This document shows positions 17,407 through 27,808 of a stretch of DNA of 64,000 bases, piece after piece (position 1 is the first letter of the stretch; every line of letters begins with the position of its first letter). Location: assembly GCA_963824105.1 (NCBI GenBank), contig CAWGNN010000009.1:124001-188000 (forward strand), read 5' to 3'. Below the pieces are notes generated by a model. That model was given only the letters and a program-made list of their open reading frames with translations, searched no databases and was not told the DNA's origin. This DNA comes from CAWDVB01 sp963824105 (lineage in GTDB: Bacteria; Actinomycetota; Actinomycetes; Propionibacteriales; Nocardioidaceae). A program made the position numbers and the translations under genes.

Positions 17407-18051
17407 GTGACCAGTGTCGTTCTGGTCCGGCATGGGCAGGCGAGCTGGGATGCCGAGGACTACGACCGCCTCTCTGCGCTGGGGGCCGATCAGTCGGCAA
17501 CCCTGGGGCGGGCGATGGTCGGCCTCGCCGCTCCGGACCTGGTGATGAGCGGGGCGCACCTGCGGCACCGTGACACCGCTGGGCTGGCGATGGAAGCCGC
17601 CGGGTGGCAGCTCCCTGTGCAGGTCGATACCGGCTGGAACGAGTTCGACCACCGGCTGGTCCTGGCCGCCTATGGCACGGCACCTCCGGAGGAGGGGACC
17701 GCTGCCTTCGGCCGCTGGTTCCACGAGGCCCTCGCCCGGTGGACCGAAGGTGGGAGTGATGCCGACTACGACGAACCCTTCGCCAGCTTCACCTCCCGTG
17801 TCGACGTCGCCCTCCGACACTTGCGCGGCGAGCTGGGGCCTTCCGACACGGCGGTGGTGTTCACGAGCGCTGGACCCATCTGCTGGACGGTTGCCGCGCT
17901 GTTGGGGGGCCAGACCCAGGTGTGGCTCCATCTGCTCCCGTCCCTGGTGAACGCCAGCATCACTCGGATCCGGCTGGACGCGCGGGGAATGCACCTGACG
18001 ACGTTCAACGAGCACAGTCATCTCGGCCCCGAGAGTGTGACGTTCTGGTGA
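17407..18051 (+). CDS. Histidine phosphatase superfamily (phosphoglycerate mutase-like) protein
   Basis: A 214-residue protein of the branch with the RHG motif near the N-terminus (VVLVRHGQASWD), where the histidine is phosphorylated. Acid/base residues follow in the WNEFDHRL region, and the second motif is altered (TSAGPICW, without the usual SHG histidine). That loss suggests a changed or weak phosphatase activity. GTG at 17407 follows GAGGAG at 6-nt spacing; an earlier start would run into the promoter of the divergent lipoprotein gene. The substrate is unknown. Confidence 0.8.
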   Translation: MTSVVLVRHGQASWDAEDYDRLSALGADQSATLGRAMVGLAAPDLVMSGAHLRHRDTAGLAMEAAGWQLPVQVDTGWNEFDHRLVLAAYGTAPPEEGTAAFGRWFHEALARWTEGGSDADYDEPFASFTSRVDVALRHLRGELGPSDTAVVFTSAGPICWTVAALLGGQTQVWLHLLPSLVNASITRIRLDARGMHLTTFNEHSHLGPESVTFW

Positions 18052-18107
18052 GGCACGATCACCTTGCCGGTCCCCGAGTCCGACCCCTGCGCCATGATGC
18101 TGGTGTC

Positions 18108-18119
18108 GACAGGCCTGTC
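18108..18119. promoter_or_regulatory. 12-bp palindrome before the enoyl-CoA hydratase gene
   Basis: GACAGGCCTGTC is a perfect palindrome that ends 3 bp before the GAGGAGG ribosome-binding site of the gene at 18131. Its position in the 5-prime leader is right for an operator or a small RNA hairpin. The regulator is not identified. Confidence 0.3.
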
Positions 18120-18130
18120 TGAGGAGGACC

Positions 18131-18874
18131 ATGACCCAGCTCGTGCACACCCAGGTCGTAGACGGCCTGGCCACCTTCACCCTCGACTCGCCGCACAACC
18201 GGAACGCGCTGTCCGCGCAGCTGGTCGCCGAGCTCGGGGCGGCGCTGGATCAGGCTGCTGCCGACCCTGACGTCCGCGCCGTGCTGCTGCGCTCCTCCGG
18301 GCGGGTGTTCTGCTCGGGGGCTGACCTTTCCGAGGCCGCGGAGGGTGACATGCGGCGCGGGGCCGAGGAGCTCGTCGGTCTCCTCAGACGGATCCTTGCT
18401 CTACCCGTGCCAGTCGTCGCGGAGATCGCCGGCCCAGTGCGTGCCGGTGGGATCGGGATCGTGGCCGCCTGTGACATCGCGGTCGCCGTCGAGTCGGCAA
18501 CGTTCGCGTTCACTGAGGTCAAGCTCGCCCTTGCACCTGCGGTGATCAGCCTCACGGTGCTGCCTCGACTCACCTCCCGAGCGGCAGCTCGAACCTTTCT
18601 GACCGCCGAGCAGTTCGACGGCCGGGCCGCCGCGGTGATGGGATTGATCACCGAGGCTGTGTCCCCTGACGCCCTCCACGGTGTGGTCGCCCAGACGTGC
18701 GACGCTCTGGTGTCCTCCCCTGTGCAGGGCCTCCGGGAGACCAAGCGGCTGCTCAACCGCGACCTGCTCGCCCGACTCGACGACCGTGGTGCTGAGCTGG
18801 CCGCGCTCTCGGCGGAGCTCTTCGGCTCCGAGCCTGCTCGCCAGGCGATGCGGGCGTTCTTGTCTCGTTCCTGA
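18131..18874 (+). CDS. Enoyl-CoA hydratase/isomerase family protein
   Basis: A 247-residue crotonase-fold protein. The CoA-binding and oxyanion-hole parts are visible in SSGRVFCSGADLSEA and AEIAGPVRAGGIGIVAACD. The glutamate expected in the second crotonase motif is replaced around FTEVKLALAPAV, which looks like other EchA-type proteins of actinobacteria, so the exact reaction (hydration or isomerisation) is open. ATG at 18131 follows GAGGAGG at 5 nt. It stands alone with a palindrome in its leader. Role: probably fatty or branched acyl-CoA degradation. Confidence 0.85.
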   Translation: MTQLVHTQVVDGLATFTLDSPHNRNALSAQLVAELGAALDQAAADPDVRAVLLRSSGRVFCSGADLSEAAEGDMRRGAEELVGLLRRILALPVPVVAEIAGPVRAGGIGIVAACDIAVAVESATFAFTEVKLALAPAVISLTVLPRLTSRAAARTFLTAEQFDGRAAAVMGLITEAVSPDALHGVVAQTCDALVSSPVQGLRETKRLLNRDLLARLDDRGAELAALSAELFGSEPARQAMRAFLSRS

Positions 18875-18912
18875 CCTGCTCGGGTCCCCGTTCCAGATGG
18901 GCCAGTCGGTCG

Positions 18913-18940
18913 TTGTCGGCGCCGGCACGGCAGTTAGACT
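18913..18940 (+). promoter_or_regulatory. Candidate promoter of helR
   Basis: TTGTCG at 18913-18918 and TAGACT at 18935-18940 fit -35 and -10 elements with a 16-bp spacer. They lie 33 bp before the chosen TTG start of the helR gene. If used, they exclude the earlier in-frame TTG at 18913. Confidence 0.45.
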
Positions 18941-18972
18941 TATCGGCCCCCCGTTTCGTAGGAAGGTGCCTG

Positions 18973-21087
18973 TTGTCCGCAGAGATGGCCGAGCAGGAGA
19001 TCGCTGCCGAGCAGATCTTCGTCGACCGTGTGTACCGGCAACTCGAGCAGTCCACCCGCAACGCCGAGGCGTTGGCACGCGAAGGGCACGATCGAGGTCG
19101 GCTGGGACACGAGGGTGGGCTCGTCGAGCGGGACGCGATGGTCTTCCAGGCGGCCAAGCGGATCGCGAACCTCAACGCAGCCCACGAGGGGCTGGTCTTC
19201 GGCCGGCTCGATCTCGCCGACCGCGCCGAGGACCCGCGGTACATCGGTCGCATCGGCCTCCGTGACGAGAACCGCGACACCCTCCTGATCGACTGGCGTG
19301 CACCGGCGGCGGCCGTCTTCTACCAGGCCACCGCCAGCGAGTCTCAGGGCGTCGTGCGGCGCCGCGTGCTGCGCTGTTCCGGACAGACGGTGATCGGTGT
19401 CGAGGACGAGCTGTTGGCCACCGACGACGACTCAGGGCTCGTCATCGTGGGCGACGGGGCGCTGATGGCCCAGTTGACCCGCGCCCGGGATCGCTCGATG
19501 CATGCGATCGTAGCCACCATCCAGGCCGAGCAGGACAAGGCGATCCGGGCTCCCAGCCGTGGCGTGGTGATGATCAGTGGCGGTCCGGGGACGGGCAAGA
19601 CCGTCGTCGCCCTGCACCGTGCTGCGTTCCTGCTCTACACGGACCGGAATCGCTATGAGCGAGGCGGCGTCCTCGTCGTGGGCCCCTCGGGTGTGTTCAT
19701 GCGCTACATCGAGCGGGTCCTTCCGTCGCTCGGCGAGACGGCCGTCTCGCTGCGGGCGCTCGGTGAGGTCGTGGACGGCGTGCGCGCCGGACGGCACGAT
19801 CCCGGACGGGTGGCCGAGATCAAGGGCGACCTGCGAATGGCCGAGCTGCTACGGAGGCTGTCTCGCCAACGAGTTCCGGGTGCCCCGTCGGAGTTCCGGG
19901 TCTTCTACCGGGACGAGAACCTCGTCCTGGACCGCCGTTCTCTGAACGACATCCGCCGCCATCTCCTCTCGCAGGGCAAGCGCAATCGCCAGCTGCGTCG
20001 GGTGGTTCCGGCGCTGGTGGACGCCCTGTGGCGGAAGGTCGGCGGCGAGCGTGCGAGTGAGCACGGCAAGTCCGGGTTCACCGACTTTCTCCTCGGGCAC
20101 GACGGGTTCGTCGACTTCGCCCGTGCGTGGTGGCCGGCGCTGGATGCCACCGAGATCCTGGGCTGGCTCCAGGATCGGGAGATGCTCGACCGGGTTGCCG
20201 AAGGCGTCCTGGAGACCGACGAACGCCGCGCGCTCGTTTTCGGTGAGGACTGGAGTGTCGAGGACGTCGCGCTGCTCGACGAGTTGCGCTACCTGGTCGG
20301 CGACGTTCCGGAGAACAACGGTGAGGAGGAGCCCGACCCGCTCGCCCACCTGGTCGACGAGAACTTCCCCGAGCTGTCCACCTGGTCGGAGCGGGACATC
20401 TCCTCCGGACCGCGGACCACCACCCGCACCGAGGACGACGGCTACGCCCACGTGCTGGTCGACGAAGCCCAAGACCTCGCCCCCATGCAGTGGCGGATGA
20501 TCGGACGTCGCGGACGCACCGCGACCTGGACGATCGTCGGCGACCCGGCTCAGTCATCCTGGCCGGATCGCGAGGCTGCCGAACGGGCCCGGGACGAGGC
20601 CATCGGCGACAAGACTGTCCATCTCTTCCACCTCGGGACGAACTACCGGAACAGCAAGGAGATCTACGAGTACGCCGCCGGCTACGCGACCAGCGTCGGC
20701 CTGGCCGCTGACCTGCCCCACGCCGTTCGGAGCACCGGCATCGCACCGGAGGAGCGCAAGGTCGAGGAGTTCGCACCGGCGATCCGGGAGGCACTGCAGG
20801 ACCTGCGCGGGTCGCTGGGAGGCACCATCGCAGTCGTCGCCGCTCGTGACCGGCTCAGGGAGATCCGGTCATGGCTCGAGGGCTGGCCGGAGCTGGCCGA
20901 GGACCGGACGGGGGGCGACCAGGCGCGCGTCACGGTGCTGGGTGGTATGGAGACCAAGGGATTGGAGTTCGACGGCATCATCGTGGTCGACCCGGTCGAG
21001 ATCGAGCAGGAGTCCAACACCGGGCGTGCCGTCCTGTACGTCGTGCTGACCCGTGCCACTCAGCGGCTCGTCACGTTGGCGCGGTGA
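18973..21087 (+). CDS. helR: HelD/HelR-type RNA polymerase recycling ATPase (UvrD-like superfamily 1)
   Basis: A 704-residue superfamily 1 ATPase. Around residues 180-210 it has the HelD signature TIQAEQDKAIRAP followed by Walker A ISGGPGTGKT, and motif II VLVDEAQDLAPMQ. The N-terminal coiled part is the arm that enters the RNA polymerase secondary channel. HelD/HelR proteins remove stalled RNA polymerase from DNA, and in some actinobacteria HelR displaces rifamycin. The start is TTG at 18973 with GGAAGG at 6-nt spacing, in preference to ATG 18985. I could not find the inverted-repeat rifamycin-associated element reported upstream of some helR genes. The 21092 GNAT gene follows at 4 bp and may be cotranscribed. 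Confidence 0.88.
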   Translation: MSAEMAEQEIAAEQIFVDRVYRQLEQSTRNAEALAREGHDRGRLGHEGGLVERDAMVFQAAKRIANLNAAHEGLVFGRLDLADRAEDPRYIGRIGLRDENRDTLLIDWRAPAAAVFYQATASESQGVVRRRVLRCSGQTVIGVEDELLATDDDSGLVIVGDGALMAQLTRARDRSMHAIVATIQAEQDKAIRAPSRGVVMISGGPGTGKTVVALHRAAFLLYTDRNRYERGGVLVVGPSGVFMRYIERVLPSLGETAVSLRALGEVVDGVRAGRHDPGRVAEIKGDLRMAELLRRLSRQRVPGAPSEFRVFYRDENLVLDRRSLNDIRRHLLSQGKRNRQLRRVVPALVDALWRKVGGERASEHGKSGFTDFLLGHDGFVDFARAWWPALDATEILGWLQDREMLDRVAEGVLETDERRALVFGEDWSVEDVALLDELRYLVGDVPENNGEEEPDPLAHLVDENFPELSTWSERDISSGPRTTTRTEDDGYAHVLVDEAQDLAPMQWRMIGRRGRTATWTIVGDPAQSSWPDREAAERARDEAIGDKTVHLFHLGTNYRNSKEIYEYAAGYATSVGLAADLPHAVRSTGIAPEERKVEEFAPAIREALQDLRGSLGGTIAVVAARDRLREIRSWLEGWPELAEDRTGGDQARVTVLGGMETKGLEFDGIIVVDPVEIEQESNTGRAVLYVVLTRATQRLVTLAR

Positions 21088-21091
21088 CCGG

Positions 21092-21811
21092 GTGACGATC
21101 GAGGAGGGGCCCGGTCCTGGAGACGGCCTTCCCCTGGGGCCGTCCCTGGTGTGGTCCCGGCGCCCGCTTCCGACCGCGTTCTCCCGCACCGGGGACTGGT
21201 GCTGGATGACACCGCTCACTCCGGAGCACGACGAGGCGCTGTACCGCGCCTGGTTGCCCGACCCCAGGCGGTTCACCTACCTGCCCTTCGAGCCCTTCTC
21301 GCAGCCGGCGGATCTGGTCGCGCAACTGGACAGGATGCGATCCGGCGGGTCCTTGGTGCCCTTCGCGGTCGGCCGCCGCGGCCACGAGGCCGAAGGGATG
21401 GTCAGCCTCATGCGGATCGACCCGGACAACGGGACGGTGGAGGTCGGCAGCATCCTCTACGGCGGCGACCTGGCCGGGACGCCGGCGACCACCGAGGCGA
21501 TGTACTTCCTGGGATGCCATGTCTTCGACGTGCTCGGCTATCGCCGCTACGAGTGGAAGTGCGACTCCTTGAACGCCCCTTCTCTGCGCGCCGCAGAGCG
21601 GCTCGGCTTCCGCTACGAGGGCACGTGGCGCAACGCGGTGGTCTACAAAGGTCGGAGCAGGGACACATCGTGGTTCGCGATGACCGACCAGGACTGGCCC
21701 GTGGTCAAGCGGGCGATGGAGGAGTGGCTTCACCCGGACAACTTGAGCACCGGGTCACAGCGGCGCAGGCTCGAGGAGATCCGGGCTGCGATCGCCGATC
21801 CCCGTCGGTGA
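21092..21811 (+). CDS. GNAT family N-acetyltransferase (RimJ/RimL-like)
   Basis: A 239-residue acetyltransferase of the RimJ/RimL branch. Features are the strand FAVGRRGHEAEGMVSLMRI, then VGSILYGG, and the typical C-terminal motif NAPSLRAAERLGFRYEGTWR. GTG at 21092 lies 4 bp after the helR stop codon, implying one transcript; a longer frame overlapping helR is rejected. The substrate may be an N-terminal amino group or a small amine. Some GNAT proteins next to drug-response genes modify antibiotics, but nothing here proves that. A weak hairpin (AACGGGAGC with GCGCCCGTT, 21812-21839) follows its stop. Confidence 0.82.
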   Translation: MTIEEGPGPGDGLPLGPSLVWSRRPLPTAFSRTGDWCWMTPLTPEHDEALYRAWLPDPRRFTYLPFEPFSQPADLVAQLDRMRSGGSLVPFAVGRRGHEAEGMVSLMRIDPDNGTVEVGSILYGGDLAGTPATTEAMYFLGCHVFDVLGYRRYEWKCDSLNAPSLRAAERLGFRYEGTWRNAVVYKGRSRDTSWFAMTDQDWPVVKRAMEEWLHPDNLSTGSQRRRLEEIRAAIADPRR

Positions 21812-21853
21812 AACGGGAGCGGGCGGTGCCGCGCCCGTTGGTAGCGTTCGGGC

Positions 21854-23755
21854 ATGTCCAGCGGGGAAGACTCGACGTCAACGGCCCTAGACCGGATGAC
21901 GGGCCGTCCGGCGTGGGCGGTGATCCGACTCCGAGACTCTCCCCATGTGCTGGTTCTCGAGGGCAGGCCGCACGCCGTGAGGCGTCTCAGCGACGTCCCC
22001 CTGGCGTCGGACGCCTCCGGCCTCCAGTTCGACCGTCTGGTAGCCATCCCCTTCAGGCAGGTCACCGAGCGAGGCTTCGAGGCGCATGACGACGGTGCCC
22101 CGCTCACGGTGATCGACCTCGACCACGTCGAGGAGCTCACGCTGGCCGAGACGCTTGCCATGCTGCCCGATGAGGAGATCACCTTCGATGACGCCGGGGG
22201 GTTCGACGTCGACGACGCGGCCTATGCCGAGGTGGTGCGCCGCATCATCGACGACGAGATCGGCAACGGTGAGGGGGCGAACCTCGTCATCGGTCGCCAG
22301 TATCGTGCCAAGGTGGCCGACTGGGGGCCCGCCAAGGCGCTCACCGCCTTCCGTCGCCTGCTCGAGCGCGAGCGCGGGGCGTACTGGACCTTCTGCGTCT
22401 TCACCGGAGAGCGCTACCTGGTCGGAGCGAGTCCGGAGCGGCACGTGAGTGTCAGCGGAGGCGACGTCCGGATGAACCCGATCAGTGGCACCTTCCGGCT
22501 CCGTGGCCACGATGATCCGGTGGAGCGGAAGCAGGCGCTGCTCGAATTCCTCGCCGACGAGAAGGAGATCTTCGAGCTCTTCATGGTCGTGGACGAGGAG
22601 CTCAAGATGATGTGCGACGTGTGCACCGAGGGTGGGCAAGTGCTGGGCCCCTTCCTCAAGCCGATGTCCCACCTGGTGCATACCGAGTATCTCCTCGCGG
22701 GCCGGACCAGCCGCGACGTCCGTGATGTGCTCCGGGACACCATGTTCGCGGCAACGGTGACCGGCTCACCGGTGGAGAATGCCTGCCGGCTGATCAAGAA
22801 GTACGAACGCCAGGGCCGGGGCTACTACGGCGCGGCCCTCGCACTCCTCGGTCACGATGCCTCCGGCCGCCAGACCGCCGACAGCCCCATCGTGATCAGG
22901 ACCGCCGACATCGGGCTGGACGGGTCCCTGACGGTGACCGCCGGTGCGACTCTGGTCCGTGACTCCGATCCGGACTACGAGGTGGCCGAGACGCACGCCA
23001 AGGCAGGCGGCATTCTCACCGCGTTCGGCCTGGTGCCGCCGTCCTCGGCGAAGGCGGAGGGCGTCGAGGAGCTCACGCGGGACGAGGACGTGCGGATCGC
23101 CCTCGCCTCACGCAACCAGCGCCTCTCGAAGTTCTGGCTGACTGACCAGGGCGGCGCGCGACCGGCCGCCGAGCTCGAGGGGAAGACCGCCGTCATCCTC
23201 GACGGCGAGGACGACTTCGTGAACATGCTCCGCCACGTCCTCCGTGTGCTCGGCGTGACCAGCTCGGTGGTCAAGCATCCCGACTACGTCCCCGGATGCC
23301 TCGAGGGATGTGACCTGGTCATCGTGGGTCCGGGACCCGGCGACCCGCGCGACGGCGACAACGCCAAGATCGCCACCTTCCGGGCTGCCGTGGAGTCGCT
23401 ACTGGAGAGCGGTCAGCCGTTCTTGTCGGTCTGTCTGGGGCACCAGGTGCTCTGCGACCGGCTCGGGATCCCGTTGGCGTACAAGGACATCGTCTTCCAG
23501 GGGACGCAGTCGGCGGTGAGCATCGACGGCACCCGATACAACGTCGGCTTCTACAACACCTTCGTCGGCCGGGTCGGGGCGGGAGTCGAGCTCCCGTCCG
23601 GGGTCAGCGCCGACGCGGACCCCGACTCCGGCGACATTCATCTGCTCCGTGGGCCGCACTTCCGCGGGATCCAGTTCCACGCCGAGTCGATCCTCACCGA
23701 AGAGGGCTACGAGTTGTTGCGTGGGCTCATCCTCGAGTTGCTCGCCGCACGCTGA
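21854..23755 (+). CDS. Anthranilate synthase family fusion (PhzE-like ADIC synthase with glutaminase domain)
   Basis: A 633-residue fusion. Residues 1 to about 410 are a chorismate-binding TrpE/PhzE domain (SPERHVSVSGGDVRMNPISG, ATVTGSPVENACRLIKKYE). About 435-630 is a class I glutaminase with the nucleophile in LSVCLGHQVLC and His-Glu in IQFHAESILTEEG. The MNPISGT motif is that of PhzE-type 2-amino-2-desoxyisochorismate synthases, where TrpE has RPIAGT, so the product is more likely ADIC than anthranilate. No PhzD, PhzF or other phenazine or enediyne genes are nearby. Either it makes an orphan ADIC-derived metabolite or it serves as a local anthranilate source. Confidence 0.82.
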   Translation: MSSGEDSTSTALDRMTGRPAWAVIRLRDSPHVLVLEGRPHAVRRLSDVPLASDASGLQFDRLVAIPFRQVTERGFEAHDDGAPLTVIDLDHVEELTLAETLAMLPDEEITFDDAGGFDVDDAAYAEVVRRIIDDEIGNGEGANLVIGRQYRAKVADWGPAKALTAFRRLLERERGAYWTFCVFTGERYLVGASPERHVSVSGGDVRMNPISGTFRLRGHDDPVERKQALLEFLADEKEIFELFMVVDEELKMMCDVCTEGGQVLGPFLKPMSHLVHTEYLLAGRTSRDVRDVLRDTMFAATVTGSPVENACRLIKKYERQGRGYYGAALALLGHDASGRQTADSPIVIRTADIGLDGSLTVTAGATLVRDSDPDYEVAETHAKAGGILTAFGLVPPSSAKAEGVEELTRDEDVRIALASRNQRLSKFWLTDQGGARPAAELEGKTAVILDGEDDFVNMLRHVLRVLGVTSSVVKHPDYVPGCLEGCDLVIVGPGPGDPRDGDNAKIATFRAAVESLLESGQPFLSVCLGHQVLCDRLGIPLAYKDIVFQGTQSAVSIDGTRYNVGFYNTFVGRVGAGVELPSGVSADADPDSGDIHLLRGPHFRGIQFHAESILTEEGYELLRGLILELLAAR

Positions 23756-23761
23756 CGGACA

Positions 23762-23804
23762 GAACGAGACCGCTCGGTACGGGGGGATCCGAGCGGTCTC
23801 GTTC
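23762..23804. terminator. Bidirectional terminator between the PhzE-like and HtrA genes
   Basis: GAACGAGACCGCTCGG (23762-23777) and CCGAGCGGTCTCGTTC (23789-23804) are exact complements over 16 bp with an 11-nt loop. The hairpin lies between the two convergent stop codons at 23755 and 23825. There is no T-tract, as is common in actinobacteria. Confidence 0.8.
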
Positions 23805-23824
23805 GGGGAGCTGCCGCCGCGCGA

Positions 23825-25104
<1,280 letters not shown>

Positions 25105-25108
<4 letters not shown>

Positions 25109-26550
25109 GTCTCCACATTGTCTCGCGTCGCTGAGCGGCCGCTGTGAGCCCGCGATCCCTCTCCTGTGAGGCTGGAAGCGGCGGAGGCGGGCAGCTGGAT
25201 CGAGAACGCCGCCCCACCGAAACGGGAGGAGGCTACAGAGACCTCCCCTCCGTGCCTCTCGACCACATGCTTGACGACTGACAGGCCGAGACCAGATCCG
25301 GGAAGAGCTCGGGACTCCCTCGCCCGGTAGAAGCGGTCGAAGACGTAGGGAACGTCCTCGGCGGCGACACCCGGGCCCTCGTCCTCCACCGTGAGGACTC
25401 CTCTGGTCAAGGAGACCCGCACCGTCCCCCTGGTGGGGCTCCAGGTCACCGCGTTCTCCAGAAGATTCCCGACTGCCCGCTCCAGCGCCGACGCCTCGCC
25501 CACCACGCTCCACTCCTCCCCTGAGACTTCGAAGGCCAGGTCGGGGGCGTTTCGTTGGGCACGCTCCACGGCGCGGTCGAGCACCTCCTGCATCTCGACC
25601 CGCTGCTCGGAACCGTAAAGGGAGTCACCGCGGGCCAACTCGGCAAGGCTGGCGATCAGCTCGGTCAACTCGGTGATCTGCAAGGAAACGTCGTCCAGCA
25701 GTTCCTGCCGAGCTCTACGGCCCAACCCCTCGCCCACCTCGGCCTGATGCAGCAGGTCCAGGTTCGTTCGCAGGGACGTCAGTGGAGTGCGCAGCTCGTG
25801 GCTGGCGTCAGTCACCAGCTGAGCCTGCAGATCCCTGGAGGCCGAGAGCGAGGAGATCATGGCGTTGAATGCAGCGGCGAGTCGCCCGAGCTCGTCGCTT
25901 CCAGACATCTCGATCGGGGTGAGCTCCTCGGTCCGGGCCACCTTCTCGATCGCGTCGGTGAGGGTGCGCACGGGTCTGAGACCGTTCCTCGCCACCAGGG
26001 AGCCAGCCCCCGCGGCGAACACGACTCCGAGCGCTCCGAGCAGCAGCATGACCAGTCCCAGATCGTGCAGGGTCTGCTCGGTCGGGGTGAGGGACTGGGC
26101 GATGACGAGTGCCTGTCCCGTCGTTCCGGTGGGAACGGCGACGACTCGGAACTGACCGCTCGGGGTTTCCGCAGTGCGGATGGAGTCGGCCGACTGCCCA
26201 CGCGCGACCGCGAGCTCGGCCGCTCCCAACCAGGCCGCGATCCCCGACGACTTGTGATCGGCGGACACGATCTGCCCTGTCGAGGTGACCAGCGCAATCT
26301 GAACGTTTGCCGCGGCGACCATCCAGCTGGGAACCTGGTTGTTGGTCAGGTCGGTGGCGATGTCGTTGCGTGCTGACACGACGGCTCGCGACATCAGCGA
26401 CTTGTCCATGGTGGCGTACGTCTGGTGCCGCACCGTGAAGTAGGCGGCGACCGACAAGACCGTCACGGACAATCCGACGGCGGCTGCGGCGATAGCCGCC
26501 ACCCGGCCAGCGAGGGACTGCCGCCGACGGCCCAGCCGGAGCTGAGGCAT
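25105..26550 (-). CDS. Sensor histidine kinase (MprB-like)
   Basis: A 481-residue kinase. It has an N-terminal transmembrane helix (about 15-40), an extracellular sensor loop, a second helix (about 163-188), a HAMP linker, the phosphoacceptor His251 in TDASHELRTPLTSL and a catalytic domain (NLLENAVTWSP, VEDEGPGV, GSGLGLSVVK). The start at 26550 shares its first base with the stop of the upstream response regulator gene (TGATG). The kinase would autophosphorylate on envelope stress and pass the phosphate to the regulator. Placement with an HtrA protease is as in MprAB. Confidence 0.92.
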
Positions 26551-27260
26551 CAGCTCTCCTTCAGGACGTATCCCACTCCGCGAACCGTGTGGATGAGGCG
26601 GGACTCGCCTTCGGCCTCGGTCTTGCGACGTAGGTATCCGACGTAGACCTCGAGGCTGTTCGCGGTGGTGGGGAAGTCGTACCCCCAAACCTCTTCGAGG
26701 ATGAACGCCCGATCCAGGACTCGACGCGGGCGTCGGAGGAACAGCTCGAGGAGGGTGAACTCGGTGCGGGTCAGGTCGATCCGTCGGCTACCGCGCTTCA
26801 CCTCACGGGTGGCTGCGTTGAGGGAGAGGTCGCCGAACTCCAGGACCTCGTCGTCCAGCTCAGCACCTGGGACCGGAGCGCGTCGGCGGAGCAGAGCGCG
26901 CAGCCGGGCCAGGAGCTCCTGCAGGGCGAAGGGCTTGGTGAGGTAGTCGTCCGCCCCGGCGTCGAGTCCTTCGACCCGATCGCCCACCGAGTCTCGTGCG
27001 GTGAGCACCAGGATGGGCATGTCGTTGCCGGCGGCGCGGAGCGCCCGGGTGGTCTCCAGCCCGTCCAGCCGCGGCATCATCACGTCGATGACCAGAGCAT
27101 CGGGAGGGTTCCCGGTGATCGTGGCCAGAGCCTCTGCGCCATCGGCGGCCAGGCCGACCTCGAAGCCGTTGAACTCCAGTGACCGCCGGAGCGATTCACG
27201 GACCGCGCGATCGTCGTCGACGACGAGGATGCGTGGAAGACGATCGGTAGGGGTACTCAC
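26550..27260 (-). CDS. OmpR family response regulator (MprA-like)
   Basis: A 236-residue regulator with receiver domain (phospho-acceptor Asp59 in VIDVMMPRLDG, conserved Lys109 in LTKPF) and a winged-helix DNA-binding domain (RTEFTLLELFLRRPRRVL and SLEVYVGYLRRK). It starts at GTG 27260. It is the first gene of the three-gene unit with the kinase and HtrA-like protease and should control that unit and other envelope-stress genes. No clear MprA-type direct repeat was found upstream, though 60 bp lie between it and the tyrosine phosphatase gene. Confidence 0.92.
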   Translation of the reverse strand: MSTPTDRLPRILVVDDDRAVRESLRRSLEFNGFEVGLAADGAEALATITGNPPDALVIDVMMPRLDGLETTRALRAAGNDMPILVLTARDSVGDRVEGLDAGADDYLTKPFALQELLARLRALLRRRAPVPGAELDDEVLEFGDLSLNAATREVKRGSRRIDLTRTEFTLLELFLRRPRRVLDRAFILEEVWGYDFPTTANSLEVYVGYLRRKTEAEGESRLIHTVRGVGYVLKES

Positions 27261-27320
27261 GAACCCAAACTATGCCGAAACGACCTGAACCAGCGCTGAG
27301 GAATCGCTCTCGACGCGCCG

Positions 27321-27800
27321 TCAGATGCGCTCGCCACGGAGAATGGCCTCGGCGATGGCACGGCTGGTGCGAACGGCGATCCGCACCGTCTCATCGAACG
27401 CCTCACCGGACCCGGAGGTGAAGTACGGGTCCGCGACGTCCAGATCACCGGCTGCCTCCGGGTCGTACTCACGGAACAAGCGGATCGGGGGCTGCTCCTC
27501 GCGACCCGATGCCAGCGCCCTGAGGTCGCGAAGGTTGGATCGGTCCATCGCCAGCACGAGATCGAAGGAGCCGAACCAGTCGGAGGTGAACTTCCGGGCG
27601 CGGTGCTGGCTGGGGTCCAGGCCGACCCGCCGCAGCGCCGCGGAGGCGCGGGGGTCCATGGGGTCACCCTCGTGGTACGACCCGGTGCCCGCACTCTCGA
27701 CGCTGCCGGTGATCCCGGCTCGGGTGAACTCGTCGGCGAGGATCACCTGAGCGATCGGGGACCGACAGATGTTGCCCAGGCAGACGGTGACGATCCGCAC
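27321..27800 (-). CDS. Low-molecular-weight protein-tyrosine phosphatase
   Basis: A 159-residue cytoplasmic phosphatase with the P-loop CLGNICRSP (CX5R) at residues 7-15 and the general acid aspartate in VADPYFTSG. It starts at GTG 27800, 8 bp after the stop codon of the holin-like gene, so both are one transcript. Such enzymes often act on tyrosine-phosphorylated proteins linked to capsule or envelope regulation in bacteria. The downstream neighbour on the same strand is the MprAB-type unit, though 60 bp separate them. Confidence 0.9.
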   Translation of the reverse strand: MRIVTVCLGNICRSPIAQVILADEFTRAGITGSVESAGTGSYHEGDPMDPRASAALRRVGLDPSQHRARKFTSDWFGSFDLVLAMDRSNLRDLRALASGREEQPPIRLFREYDPEAAGDLDVADPYFTSGSGEAFDETVRIAVRTSRAIAEAILRGERI

Positions 27801-27808
27801 CTACGAGG

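Noticed and set aside
18880..18972. Rifamycin-associated element upstream of helR
   Set aside because: I looked for the long inverted repeat reported for such genes and did not see one; only an ordinary promoter-like pair is present.
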